DNA of 64,000 bases, from NCBI GenBank assembly GCA_038496445.1, contig JALMLS010000466.1, positions 124,001 to 188,000 of the forward strand. The letters are read 5' to 3'. How positions within the stretch are numbered: the first letter of the stretch is position 1; the number at the start of each line of letters is the position of its first letter. Position numbers and translations under genes: made by a program. The notes under the pieces were generated by a model. The model made no database searches and was not told the DNA's origin. It saw nothing but the letters and a program-made list of their open reading frames with translations. Positions 48,196-59,403 of this stretch are shown here, in pieces. Source of the DNA: Trichosphaerium sp. ATCC 40318. Its lineage: Eukaryota; Discosea; Flabellinia; Trichosidae.

Positions 48196-48539
48196 AGTTG
48201 CAATAATTAATGAAATTTACTGTAAGTGATGTTTACGTAAACGGCTTTTAGTTCAGCGAAGCAATTAAGTGGGAAAAAAGTAAGAAACTACATTAGCCAC
48301 TGTTAATCTTTTTGAATTTGACGCTTCTTGAGAAAATAAAGAAAAAAAGCCATCACACTGGTTGATACCAAACCAGGTAAAGAGACGCTACCACCTGGAG
48401 GTTTTTTCGTGATTTTATTGCGAAGGTAAACCGTGATAACCACTACACCAAGACGGGTCGCAAGCAAAATGTCAAAAAAAGCAAGAAATCCAGAAAGTGT
48501 CAATAATACAATTTATTTCATGTTTCTTAGATTAATCTA
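48196..48539. other. Gap with a small minus-strand open frame
   Basis: An open frame on the minus strand (48303-48503) encodes a hydrophobic, possibly TM peptide (VSLPGLVSTSVMAFFLYFLKKRQ) but has no ATG start or flanking exon. Not called as a gene. Confidence 0.25.
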
Positions 48540-50752
48540 TCATGGGCACTTACGGTCAACCATTGATTTACCGTATTCGTTATACTCAACCTTTGACATC
48601 CACATTTGCTGGAAAGACCCAAGGGAAGCTAGTATAGAACCTCCTATAGAGCAAAACATTTACAAACAATAAAATTTAGAAAAGGGTAAGTACCTATCCA
48701 TACGCTGAATCGGCATTCTGTAGAAGAAGGAGAAACAACCTTAAGCTTCACGCCACGCTGTGAATAAAGTTAACAAATTACTTCTAAAGAGGTTTAAGCT
48801 TCACGTACACTAGTGTTTACAAGTGCTTGTAGCTCATTTGTAAGACGCTGTGCAAAACCATTATGCAAGCTGTTACCACCTAAGTATTAAAGTAAGCATG
48901 ATGCTGTAAGTACATCTCAAAAATCTAACCTGATACAATGACGTTATTAAAAAGTTGCATGCGTAGATCATTATCACAACTTAGAATTGCTTTGTAAGCC
49001 AATTGATGTACACCAACCTGAAAAAAAGTTTAGTGCTTTTTTTTTTGTTGACTTTTCTTACGCTATCAGAAGGTAGCTCCATGTGTCGTTTATCAACAAG
49101 TCCTGGGTTGAACATAAGTTCTGGGAGCTTGTATCTATCCAGAGCGACTGTTATGATATTTTTATCAGGTAACTCGTATTTCACTGGTGATAAATGTTGA
49201 ATTCTAAAGCACGTGTCAATAACATTGCATTAAAACCAAAAAAAAATTCCTTATTTTCTTGAAAAAGTTTCTTCGCGTTGCTTACTGTTGGTTAAGTGTT
49301 GTAAGCATTGTTTGGCATGTACTAGCTTTCATATCGTCCATAAGACGCTATTAAGAAGAACGTTATTATATAAACAAAGGAACTGTTAAGAAGAGTACGT
49401 ACTCTGACTTGGTAGTCATGATAAGACTTTGTACCCAATTTATCGCTTAAAGTGACATTGTAGTTGCCTATAGAAATCTCCTTTTTGCTTTAACATTACA
49501 TTAGATGATGCGTTAACATGTATTGTATATCTGTACCTAACAAGGTAGCTAGGATTAACCTTAACTTTAAGATCTTCAACCATTTTGTAGTAAATGTCAG
49601 ATAACGAATTTCCAGCCAATGGCATTTTATACGAGTCTAAAAAGCTATGTTAACACGATACATGTGCCCACAAAAATACAGTCAATAATTAAACACGTAC
49701 TTTTGGTTAAAGCGAAACCATCATGAACTGGTACAACTATAGACAAGTGTCAATCATACAACAAAAAAGTCAAGCAAAAAAAAAAAAGTTTGGACAAAAA
49801 AAGTGTACCTGATGTTGTCCCTGCACCAGAATCGACAACTAGTGCTGTATCTATCCATTGTTAATATAAAAAAATACCTACAATAGAGAGTCATAAAATA
49901 GAATCATCAGAAAAGTATATGTCGTACGTTGTGATGTAGGAAAGAAAGAACACACCTTTGCCAAAAGCGAATCTGGTTTTTTGAGTTAAGAATTATTTGG
50001 TTTTTCAGTTTAGATAATGATCTACAAGTTAAAAAGAATAGGATACGCTGTGAGGACAGAGTTTTTGGAGATAAATAGAGCAGGAGATTCAAATTTCTCA
50101 AAGAATAGCTCGCACATGCGCTCTCGGCGATCTTTATCATTCCAAGTGGACTAGGAGGTTGTTTAGATCCAGGTAATAAAATGCGCCGTTTTTTAAATTA
50201 TTGAATTATAAAACCGCTCAAAACGCGTGTTTCTTTGCTCACAGCGATCTTCGTACCTCAGCCAGCAGAATTGGCGTTTCTTTAGGGTCCACTTGTAGAC
50301 ATTGCAAAGAATGATCCCAGAGCTTCTCAGCAACTTCCCAATCATCAACTACTACGTTCAGTATTGCACAGACGCGTGGAAACGCACTTAATCCATCTTT
50401 TAGAGGTTGTTTGATTTCTAGTCGCTGCCTGGTCTCCTCGTTGATACCAGAAAGGCTGCTGAAGCCCATGTAGTATGTTTTATCTGCTTTCTTCCCACCA
50501 TCAATATCCATGGCATTTTCGCCTACAGTGCCACTGGCACTCGGTAGGCCTTCTAGAATACCAATGCTCTGTTCGTTATTAAATTGTACATAATTAAAAA
50601 GTGTTCATACGCTAGGGAGCACGTATTTAGGCGAATCCTCGCCAGCATAGCCAATCTTAGTTTCAACCGTTCCAACGTCAATTACGACAGCGCCAACGTC
50701 GTCTATATCGCGATTAATTAGGTAAATACAACATACTTGTACCTCCTAGCAT
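48540..50752 (-). CDS. ARP4: Actin-related protein 4 (ACTL6/BAF53-like)
   Basis: Nuclear actin-like subunit of chromatin remodelling (INO80/SWR1/SWI-SNF) and NuA4 complexes. Seen: [34 protein letters not shown] (actin phosphate 1 region, Arp4-type), [123 protein letters not shown] and the end [11 protein letters not shown], where human ends VERKCP. Replacement of FGxxR-type actin residues and the end fit Arp4. About ten introns; start from a short first exon MLG. Confidence 0.87.
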
Positions 50753-50807
50753 GTTCGAACGGGTTTGTTATGAATTAGCGCTAAAAATTCAAACTTAATC
50801 AAGCAGT

Positions 50808-52315
50808 ATGCATTACGACATACCAGAGCCGTTATTTAATCCTAAAACAAGTAAAACATGGGTATGGGAGCCTCAGGTAGACTTTGCAGCGTTTACACTG
50901 CCTGTTGTTATTGCGGTTTGCTTTATGCCTTTAATTTATATGTCAAAGATAGACCCAACGACGGTACGCTCTTATGACAGCCTCAAAAGCTAACAGAATT
51001 AGGTGCCGTTCTGGCCGTTTTTGTTTTTTGTCGTGGCTTGTGATGTAGGCCATACGTGGGTAAGTAAAACATATTGACGCGTTTTAACGGCTTATAGGCG
51101 ACTTTATTCAGAACTTACTTTGATTCTGGGGAATTCAATCGTAAACGCACGTTGTATATACTATCGCCTATTGTGAGCTTCCTCATTGGCTGGGTATAAA
51201 AATACACTTTTTCACAACTACCTAACTAACACAACACGCTAGGCGTTACATTACAATTCATCTAAGGTTTACTGGACATTTGTGGCTTCTTTTGCTTTGA
51301 TACATAACGTACAACAAGAGTTTGGCTTGATTTCATTGTACAAGGTTACAAACTTTTCTTAGTTTATTCCGCTGATACATCCTTTTGACAGGCAAGGTAT
51401 AGCGAAAAAGATACGATTGACGCATGGCTAGACTATATAACTCTATATGTGGGCGCAGGAGGACCTATCTTGTTATGGCATACCAACCCAATGAGCGCAC
51501 TTGATTGGTTTGCACCAGGAGAAAAGGTAACTTAGTTTTTTGTCATTGACGGTTCACTTACATCTACAAGCTTCTGTTAGTGGAATCCTCAGGATTTAAA
51601 CTCGTTATTTTGATCGTTTATGTTGGTGTACTATTGGTATATACTGGTAGAACATTATATTCGTACTTTATTTTCCAACATTTAAACGTTGGAAAATTGA
51701 TGATAATGGTACACTATTTTCTAGATTGTTAATTCATGCAAACACTAATTAATGTTATAAGTCCCTTGTATGGTTAACATGGTTGATTGCTTCAATTGCC
51801 AATAATAGAGTAGTGTCACTCGCCTTCTTAAATTTGTTCCATAGCATTCCTTTTTTTTTCTTAGTTTTTCAATGGGCTACTTGCAAATGGACTGTAGAAA
51901 CACCTGTACGTCATTTAATATAAAATCAATAAGGTTTTAGTATCTTAACAGCTCCTAGAAAACATCACTGGAAACATTTTCGAAATGGTACAAAGAAGAA
52001 AATACTTACGAGTTAAAATCTGACAGTATCATTTTTTTTTAATTTAGGCTTGTACTTGACAATCATTGGTCGTATTTCCTTTTATTCTTGTTCTCTATTG
52101 CAGCTATTCAATCATTTTTATGGGACGCCCTTGTTTGGAAGTCTTATATACCTATAAGCGATGATATGATTGACCTAAAAGAGAATCCAATATTATTCAG
52201 CATGATAAATGCTTTTTTTGCAACACCACAAATAATGCATTATTTCTTTGACACATTTCTTTGGAGGATGAATACAGACATAAACCCGACTTTAAAACGT
52301 TATTTATTAGGTTAA
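50808..52315 (+). CDS. Multi-pass membrane protein with conserved His/Asp motifs, unknown
   Basis: Starts MHYDIPEPLFNPKTSKTWVW; several TM segments (FAAFTLPVVIAVCFMPLIYM, TLYILSPIVSFLIG, YWTFVASFALIH). Polar motifs lie at the TM ends: GDVGHTWATLFRTYFD, HNVQQEFGLISLYKAR, LYVGAGGPILLWHTNP, HHWKHF and PQIMHYFFDTFLWRMN. This set of His/Gln/Asp motifs recalls an uncharacterised bacterial membrane protein family, where it suggests a metal-using enzyme; that is a guess. About ten introns. Head-to-head with Arp4 (55 bp between starts). Confidence 0.7.
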
Positions 52316-52431
52316 GATAACCTGGGTTTTTCTCTCTTCAATCATACTTGTTTGGGGCGTGACTGTATCAACAAAAATAACTTGCTACAAAGCTTTATTG
52401 TACAAGTAAAAAAAAAAAATTGGACAGACAC

Positions 52432-53704
52432 TTAATGTTGTTCAGTGTTGGCTCTAATATCTGCCAACAACTTAGATGCTCCTTCTTTTGCCAGTTGATT
52501 TGCTAGGTTTTTGCCTATATCAGCTGCTTTTTCTATTTGACCTTGTAATTCTCCAGTAAATGCCTTTATTAAAGTTAATAAGTATTCAACATTTTTTGTA
52601 CAAAAAAATCGAATCTGGGCTAAGTTCGTTGCTTACTTGTTTTCCGTCTAGGGAGAGTACGATTCCCTTGAGTGTAATGGTATTTTTTTCTTTATCTAGT
52701 TTAGTCTCACATCCAATTGGTACCTACACACCGAGATAAACATAAAGCACATTGATAAATTAATGTCTTAAATAAGTTCTAACCTGACAACCGCCTTCAA
52801 GTGTCAGTAAAAATGATCGCTCAGCAGCGCATCTTGCTGCTGTTTCTTCACAATGAATATTCTTTAATAGAGCGTGAATGGCTTCATCACCCTCTTTACA
52901 CTCAATACCAAGAGCGCCCTAGGCAAATAAGTACAAATCCAGCCTATAGTTAACTCACCTGACCAGGAGCATGTAAAATTTCATCCAAATTATGAGTTAT
53001 TCTACAACTATATTCCTCTCCCATACGTTCAAGTCCAGCACGTGCCAATACAATAGCATGGTAATCTTGTTCGTCTAATTTTTTAATACGTGTTCCCACG
53101 TTACCTCTGATATCCTAAACGATATAAATGACGTGACATTAACATCATGAGAGGGTGATTACTTTAAATTCTAAGTGGGGATACAATCGTTTAAGTTGAG
53201 CGATTCTACGCAAACTACTGGTGCCAATGATGGATCCTTTAGGTAAATCTTTAATGTGTTTGTGTGTAGAGTCTTTTTTCATTACTACAACATCTTTTGG
53301 TGACGCTCTAGGTGGAATACAACCAACTGTCAATCCTTCAGTACAATTAGTCTAAAAGTACGCTAATGGGCACTAGAACGCACCAGGCGGAAGTACTGTT
53401 GGAAGATCTTTGAGGGAGTGCACAGCGAATCCAACACTTCCTGCGAGAATACTAGCCTCCAATTCAGCGGTAAATAAGCCCTTACCACCTGAAACTTGAT
53501 CAGATAATCGCTAAAATAGTTATAGCGCTTACCTATGGCAGACAACGCCTTATTTAATACTTGATCGCCCTTGGTTGTCATTTTAACAACTTTAAACTCG
53601 CTTGATGGTAATTTTTCTTTTAACATGGCTATAACGCGGTGAGTCTGCACCAGCGCTAGTGGAGACATTCTACTCGCGATATTTACTACCCCTTGTTCGG
53701 ACAT
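52432..53704 (-). CDS. HMBS: Porphobilinogen deaminase (hydroxymethylbilane synthase)
   Basis: Third step of tetrapyrrole synthesis: joins four porphobilinogen units. Seen: [22 protein letters not shown] (binding Arg/Ser), [104 protein letters not shown], and the cofactor-anchoring Cys in LEGGCQVPIG. All are intact. No plastid or mitochondrial leader is evident, so a cytosolic enzyme, as in animals and fungi, is likely. Five introns. Shows that the organism makes its own haem. Confidence 0.95.
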
Positions 53705-54292
53705 TTGGCTTTAAAGTTCGATTTTTTTGTTTTCAAGATTTAAGTCAACAGGTTTATACTTGCACTTTTTGCAAACACATTTAACACCGACCAAAGTTAC
53801 TTTAAAATTCAATCTATGACAGAACCACGTGACATAGGTAAAACATAGATTCCAATAGAAACTGAATCAGAAGAACAAAGCCTGTCAGCCAGTCTCCCCA
53901 GAAAGTATGCAGGCCTTAGAACTTATTATAATTAAACTTACTTGTTTTCTAACTTACGTATATTTACGAAGCACACTTATAATAAAACTAGAACTACACG
54001 TTCTATGCAATGAGTCATTGCCTTAATTCACACGTCACGCCGTGTTACGTAAGTAAATCTAGCACACATGTAGAAGCTAAGGCCAAGAGTTAAACATCAA
54101 GTGAACAATTTGATACTGCCTGTAGATATACGTGACACTGACCGTGCCTTGCATGTGGCATGGGATAATGTTAATACATTTTTTTACCTTTAAAAGGTGT
54201 TTTATTAACGAGAAGATACAATTGAGTTGCTGTGTTAGACAATGTTGGCTAGAAACACCTGGTAAAGAACTTTTTTGGAAAGTGATTGTGGT
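53705..54292. other. Intergenic region
   Basis: No gene recognised; CACGTGAC near 53827 lies upstream of the HMBS gene. The right part may be 3' sequence of the next minus-strand gene. Confidence 0.4.
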
Positions 54293-55357
54293 TTAGGATA
54301 AGCGTCTATTGAAATCTATTTTTCTTGCAGCTGCCTTTACCTCTGCAGGACTGGCACCATGCCTATCAACAAATTTATGATCACTTTGTTCAAAGAAGGG
54401 AACAATAAACTCCATATGATTCATCCGACTTTTCTCATCCTTGAACAAATCATAGTCTTTGCGTATTTTATCATAGTAATTTAGTCTTCTTTTTCGTTTC
54501 AAAGTATCCATTCTGAGACGTAAAACGAGATAGCATATGACGACAAATTCTTTGAAATCAAGTAACCCAACGTCAGTACGTTGAGACATTGGGTTAATAC
54601 CAATAAACTGTCTGGTTTCATAATATGTTCGATTCATAAAAAACATTGGCCCTGCGCAATTGTTATTGTTTACTACGGTCATGAGCAACATATTAACATA
54701 GTATCCATCTGATTCTTCCACAATACCATCACGGAGTGTACAGAGTTCACTAATACACCACAAAAATAGTCGTGATATTATTGATAAATATCCTTTTTTC
54801 CCATTGACATCTTCTTTTAAGCTGTAAACAACCTCGGCCATAGCAAACTCCTCCTTCAGATTTGCAGGTATATTTGTAGGTGACCGTATACCTTGATCAA
54901 CCAGACGAGAGTAACAAAGCTCTTTCAAAGTAGGAAAGGGCACAGTCAATTCCACAGCTTCGGAAGCATTCTCACTTTTTCTAAAATCACACCCTACTAT
55001 TTCGTAATCGTAGATTGCGTCTAAAGTGGCACGTGCCACCGTCAATTTTTCTCCAACTTCGTTATTACGGTCTGTGCATAGGCTTAGTATCGTCCGCGTT
55101 AGTAAGCTGAAAGAGGCCACTTGCGAGACGTGCTTCAAGCTTGAAAGCTCTTCTAATATAAGACTATCGCTCAGCTCTTTTGTGTATCTTTCGACAATGC
55201 CATGGGAGCCACTGATTGCCTCAATTGTTTCGTATAAACGGTTGGTAAAAATAATATCTCTCGGTTCTAATTCACCGTTTATTTGCGCTTGTTTGCCCGT
55301 AGCAATATTGATAAGTGCTTGAGCGCATTTGAGAGCGTGTGGGTTTTTAGCGTTCAT
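54293..55357 (-). CDS. Intronless 354-residue protein, unknown
   Basis: Single open frame MNAKNPHALKCAQALINIATG... to DFNRRLS*, mostly alpha-helical in character, without signal peptide or clear TM segment. Contains ELTVPFPTLKELCYSRLVDQG, LSIISRLFLWCISELCTLRDG, MFFMNRTYYETRQFIGINPM and RMDTLKRKRRLNYYDKIRKDY. No family recognised. Its lack of introns contrasts with its neighbours. Head-to-head with the RCC1 gene, 160 bp apart. Confidence 0.75.
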   Translation of the reverse strand: MNAKNPHALKCAQALINIATGKQAQINGELEPRDIIFTNRLYETIEAISGSHGIVERYTKELSDSLILEELSSLKHVSQVASFSLLTRTILSLCTDRNNEVGEKLTVARATLDAIYDYEIVGCDFRKSENASEAVELTVPFPTLKELCYSRLVDQGIRSPTNIPANLKEEFAMAEVVYSLKEDVNGKKGYLSIISRLFLWCISELCTLRDGIVEESDGYYVNMLLMTVVNNNNCAGPMFFMNRTYYETRQFIGINPMSQRTDVGLLDFKEFVVICYLVLRLRMDTLKRKRRLNYYDKIRKDYDLFKDEKSRMNHMEFIVPFFEQSDHKFVDRHGASPAEVKAAARKIDFNRRLS

Positions 55358-55517
55358 AATAATAAATCCGCGGAGTGTATTGGGTAGCTTTGAAACGTAG
55401 CAAGGGTCAAGAGTCGTTTAGGGACTCGTGTAAAGTAACTTGAACGTTTTGACGAAGTCAAGATAAGTATTCACAGAAATTACCAAAATAATTGGTAGCG
55501 AAAGGCTGTACGCATGT

Positions 55518-57104
55518 ATGAGAGTGTTTGCGTTTGGATCGGGCAGTGATGGCCAATTATGCATTGGAGAAGCTCCAGAAAGCGTTTTCACGCCACAAGA
55601 GATAAAAAATACAGCAACAACTCAAGCGCGAGCTATTATAGGCGGTGGATCACATAGTTTGCTGGTACGTTGGTTTTAAACGGCGGCTCGAAATTAATAA
55701 GTAGGTTCTAGAAGATGGCTCGTTGTGGAGCTGCGGACTTGGGGATGCTGGCCAACTTGGTGATGGTACAATATAACCATAAATGTCACTTAACGTTTCA
55801 AAGGCGCTAAAACTTCTCAATACGCTCCAATAAAAGTTTTGGACGCACAACGTCAGTGGTAGAACGAAAATACTCGCTTTCTAAGATCATGCTAGATAAA
55901 ATTTCATCTGCCGCTGCTGGGTGGTACCACTCCATAGCTTTAACCAGTACGCACGCTATTTTGCGATAAAAACTAAACCAGTAAAATAGCAAATGGCAAA
56001 GTTTTGACATGGGGAAACGGTAGATATGGTCAACTTGGTGTCACTCCTTCAGAGAAGCCTGGTACGTTAAAGGCTGGTGCTTTATGACTTGAGCACGTGC
56101 TCACCCTTTTGGTAACAGCAAAGAAGGCGAAGATGAAGTCAATAAAGTATGTCAACGATCAACTAGTGCCAAAGCTACTTCCTCAACTTCCATGTATAAA
56201 AAAAATTGCTTGTGGTAAGAATTTGGACTTGTACTTGCTAGCTTTTAACTCAGTTGTTTTAATAAGGTATGAGGCATTCAGTAGCAATCACAAGTAAGCT
56301 ATATAGGAACAGTGAAGCCGTTGTTTAAGGTTTAAACAGGTTCTGGTCATCTTTATGCGTGGGGTCAAGCCAAATTTGGTGCATTAGGCTTAGGGAAGGT
56401 TGAAGCTGTAGTGTTTGTACCTACACTTGTACCTGATTTTAACAAAGTGAAAGTCGCTGATGTTTCTTGCGGTGCAAGGCACACTGTCGTTGTAGATGAG
56501 GGTGCCACTTTACAACTCTGTGTATAATAGCTTACTCTTAATAACCAGGTCACTGTTGTTGGTCTTGTGGTGAGGGCAAGTACGGACAACTAGGACATGG
56601 AGAGCCATTAGAGAGGAAATACAAGTTCACCAAAATAGAAACAAAATCTAAAGTCAAATCAGCTTGTTGTGGATGGAACCATACGGTGTTGCTTCTGTGT
56701 GATGGTAAAGTATTTTTCTTCAATAATGTGTTAATAATTTAAGGGAGCGTTCAAACGTTTGGAAGAAATAACTATGGCCAACTAGGACTAGGCAATTTCA
56801 GTGACTTCATGGCAACACCTCAAGTAATCATTATTGTTGCATGTTGCACGTGCTTAGTTTTTTTGTTTAGGTTGTAAACTTTAATGATTCCATAATTTAT
56901 CAGATTTCTTGTGGCTCTGAACATACCATGGCTTGGAGTAAACAAGATGGTATTGTTTTTACATGGGGTTGGGGAGAACACGGGCAGCTAGGGCATGGCA
57001 ATGCTACTAATATTAACAAGCCTCATCCTTTAAAAATACGACTCAAAGATGGGTTCATTTCAACTGGTAATGGGTTCTCAATCATCGCTATGAACCCTTC
57101 ATAA
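55518..57104 (+). CDS. RCC1-repeat protein
   Basis: Seven-bladed propeller of RCC1 repeats: FAFGSGSDGQLCIGE, IIGGGSHSLLVLEDGSLWSCG-LGDAGQLGDG, AAAGWYHSIALT-NGKVLTWGNGRYGQLG, IACGSGHLYAWGQAKFGALGLG, VSCGARHTVVVDEG-HCWSCGEGKYGQLGHG, CCGWNHTVLLCDGSVQTFGRNNYGQLGLG, ISCGSEHTMAW...VFTWGWGEHGQLGHG. No extra domain is seen. Known roles range from Ran exchange to membrane and kinase links; the true RCC1 signature was not identified, so only the fold is claimed. ATG at 55518 chosen over 55514, which is out of frame. Confidence 0.88.
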
Positions 57105-57215
57105 TAATATAACTACTTTCTTTATATTAAAGAATACTTTGTAAAACATACAGATGCAAAATTAAGTTTACTATGTACAAAATATTAATGACACTCATTT
57201 TGACATTTTACATTA

Positions 57216-57850
57216 TTATTGACGTTTATCCTTCAACATTGCGTATGTACGCAAGTTGGAGAACCCTTTTCCTGATATTGGGTCTGTATAAGACGTAGGA
57301 TTGCCTTTGATGAGTTAATTGAGTAATTGTACTGGCTGGTAAGTAAACGAACCTGTAATAGCGCAAAATCTTCTTCTAGGGAATCGAGAAGCTCCGACAT
57401 CTGCGTTTAAGTATGTTGGTACATGTTCCGGATATGTCTAAGAGAACTGTTATTATAAAATGAGTTATTTATGCCTACGTCAAGCCTGTCGCGCTCTAAT
57501 GCTTCCACTAACGATTTCGGCCATTGTATGCGCTTTAATTTCTCTGCGTGGCTCAACCTGCGCTTTTTCTTTTCAGGTTCAAGATCTGACGTTTCTTTTA
57601 GTAAACCGAGGTTGTGAAATGTAATAGTACCGTAATCTTCAGCATCTTGCTCCACACTAGTTTCACCTAAATAATTATCCTTTTCAAGGTCCTTCAAACG
57701 TTCTGCTGTAGTTTTATCTCTCTTTGTGGAGTACGAGCCCTTTTGGCGTTAGCACTGGTTTTCCCGTATTCGTACTTCATTTTTACTGCGTCTGGCGTTC
57801 TGGCGTCTGCGTGAGGACGCTTGTCTTGCTTCCCTTGTGCGCCTACTCAT
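57216..57850 (-). CDS. YL1 C-terminal domain protein (Ies6/INO80C- or Vps72-like)
   Basis: Likely chromatin-remodelling subunit. Seen: a basic start MSRRTREARQASSRRRQNARR, TTAERLKDLEKDNYLGE, an acidic stretch, KKKRRLSHAEKLKRIQWPKSLVEAL, then, after an inferred 47-nt intron (GTTCTC...CGCAG), the YL1_C domain FPRRRFCAITG-NPTSYTDPISGKGFSNLRTYAML. The domain's CxxTGxxxxYxDPxSG pattern is intact. It could be the Ies6 subunit of INO80 or a short Vps72. Its neighbour 54 kb-50 kb set includes Arp4, a partner in the same complexes, but linkage need not be meaningful. Confidence 0.7.
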
Positions 57851-57956
57851 TTTACGTGATTTGACAGTTAAGTGTAGAACGCTCTTTATTGTAAACAAAC
57901 CTTCAAGAACTAGTCTAGTGCTAATAGCAAGGTGCCTGATCAAATACAGCTTATCT

Positions 57957-59335
57957 ATGGCAGAAAGCGACGAACCACCACGCAAAAAGCTAAAACGTAA
58001 GACTGCATGCGTATACACCAACTTACAGCGTATAGAGTTTGATTTCAATGAATTACGCGACCAGCTAAAGCCAGTACTGCGTGACGATGAGATAAGAGGC
58101 GTTGTACTATGTAAAGCAATAATTGGGATAAACCGACACCCTAAAAAGACTTCACACATTTTAAAGTGCGTATTACTAATACCAAACTCACTAACTCGTA
58201 TTCATCCAGGTTTTTAAACACTAAATATGAGCTTGGTGACTTACAACATTTGAAGTGCGTAAAACCGATGTTACTACGATCTTACAACCCCACAGACGCG
58301 TAAAAAAGATAAGAGACAGCAAAACCTTTACAATGCAAATTTTAATAACATCAACTCTCAAATACGACGCCTCTCCACAAGCAGACAGGTACTCGTTCTC
58401 ACATAAAGGTATTTTATTCATTCTTACATAAATCAGAGATCACCTAGTGACAGAATTTGGACTACAAATTGAGACATGTCAAGTGCCAAAGTCTGCTCCG
58501 TTGTTAAAAAACCAACTAGAAGAAGCTAACAAAATTTGGCCTCACACTTCGGTCCCTTTGACACCTTCAGTGCCTCCAGCATCAACCTTTACAGAGGATC
58601 AAATAACAGCATTCTATAAAGGTATGCACACTGCTATTGAAAGGGCACAACAAGCTAAAGAAGCAGGACAGGTAAAAAACTGCAACAAAATATTTAACAC
58701 TTTCTTCTGATTATCTACTTAAGAAACCGATTGGTTGTTCTATACTTGATGCAACTGGTAATGAAGTAGCTTCAGCTGGAGATAATTCAAACCCTCAAGT
58801 ACTCAAACAAGCTATTATGAGATGTATAGAACTGGTAAGCTACATTTCTTGCAAAGTTTTTGTTATCACCTGTTGATAATTGTTAGGTAGCACAAAAAGA
58901 CCTAAGTCAATGGGGAGATATAAAAGATATCAATAGGAACTACCTATGTACAGGTAGGTATATTAAAAACCCTTTTGCATTGCCTGATGATTGTGTATAG
59001 GATATACTTGCATAGTAACTCATGAACCAAACAGTACGATAGAAAAAAATTATTCGAACTTTTAATTTAAAATTACCCTTCTAGCAATGTGTGCTATGGC
59101 TTTAGTTCATAGCCGTATCGCACGTGTCATATACGCAAAAAGCGTGCCTGATGGGGCACTGGGATCACAATTCAAGCTTCACAACTACGAACCTTTAAAC
59201 CATCATTTTGATGCCTACAGTGTAAGTTTGACTTGTTTTATCTTTTATTCTCATCGCTTAATAAAAAGGGGTTCATGAATGCCGCTTGTCAAGATTTATA
59301 GGTTAAATCAAGCACTTATATCAAGTGGTAAGTAA
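57957..59335 (+). CDS. TAD3: tRNA adenosine deaminase subunit TAD3/ADAT3-like, zinc ligands lost
   Basis: Partner of TAD2 in making inosine at tRNA position 34. Seen: MAESDEPPRKKLKRKTACVY, ...KTFTMQILITS, VPKSAPLLKNQLEEANKIWP-HTSVPLTPS, PIGCSILDATGNEVASAG, NPQVLKQAIMRCIEL (deaminase helix; HAV replaced by QAI), [35 protein letters not shown] (usually HEPCxMC), and DGALGSQFKLHNYEPLNHHF-DAY. The last parts are diagnostic for ADAT3. His of HAx is Gln and the first Cys of PCxxC is Asn, while the second Cys is kept. TAD3 is the non-catalytic subunit, normally zinc-bound. About eight introns. Confidence 0.87.
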
Positions 59336-59403
59336 GCAGTTTATTTTTAAAACCAAACAATGGCGGATTTAAAAGAAATGGGAGGATTAAAAAAGCCAAG
59401 CAT

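Noticed and set aside
57220-57400. Small minus-strand frame MSELLDSLEEDFALLQ...
   Set aside because: Shares bases with the YL1_C exons in another frame; the YL1_C motif CxxTG...YxDP is the stronger signal.
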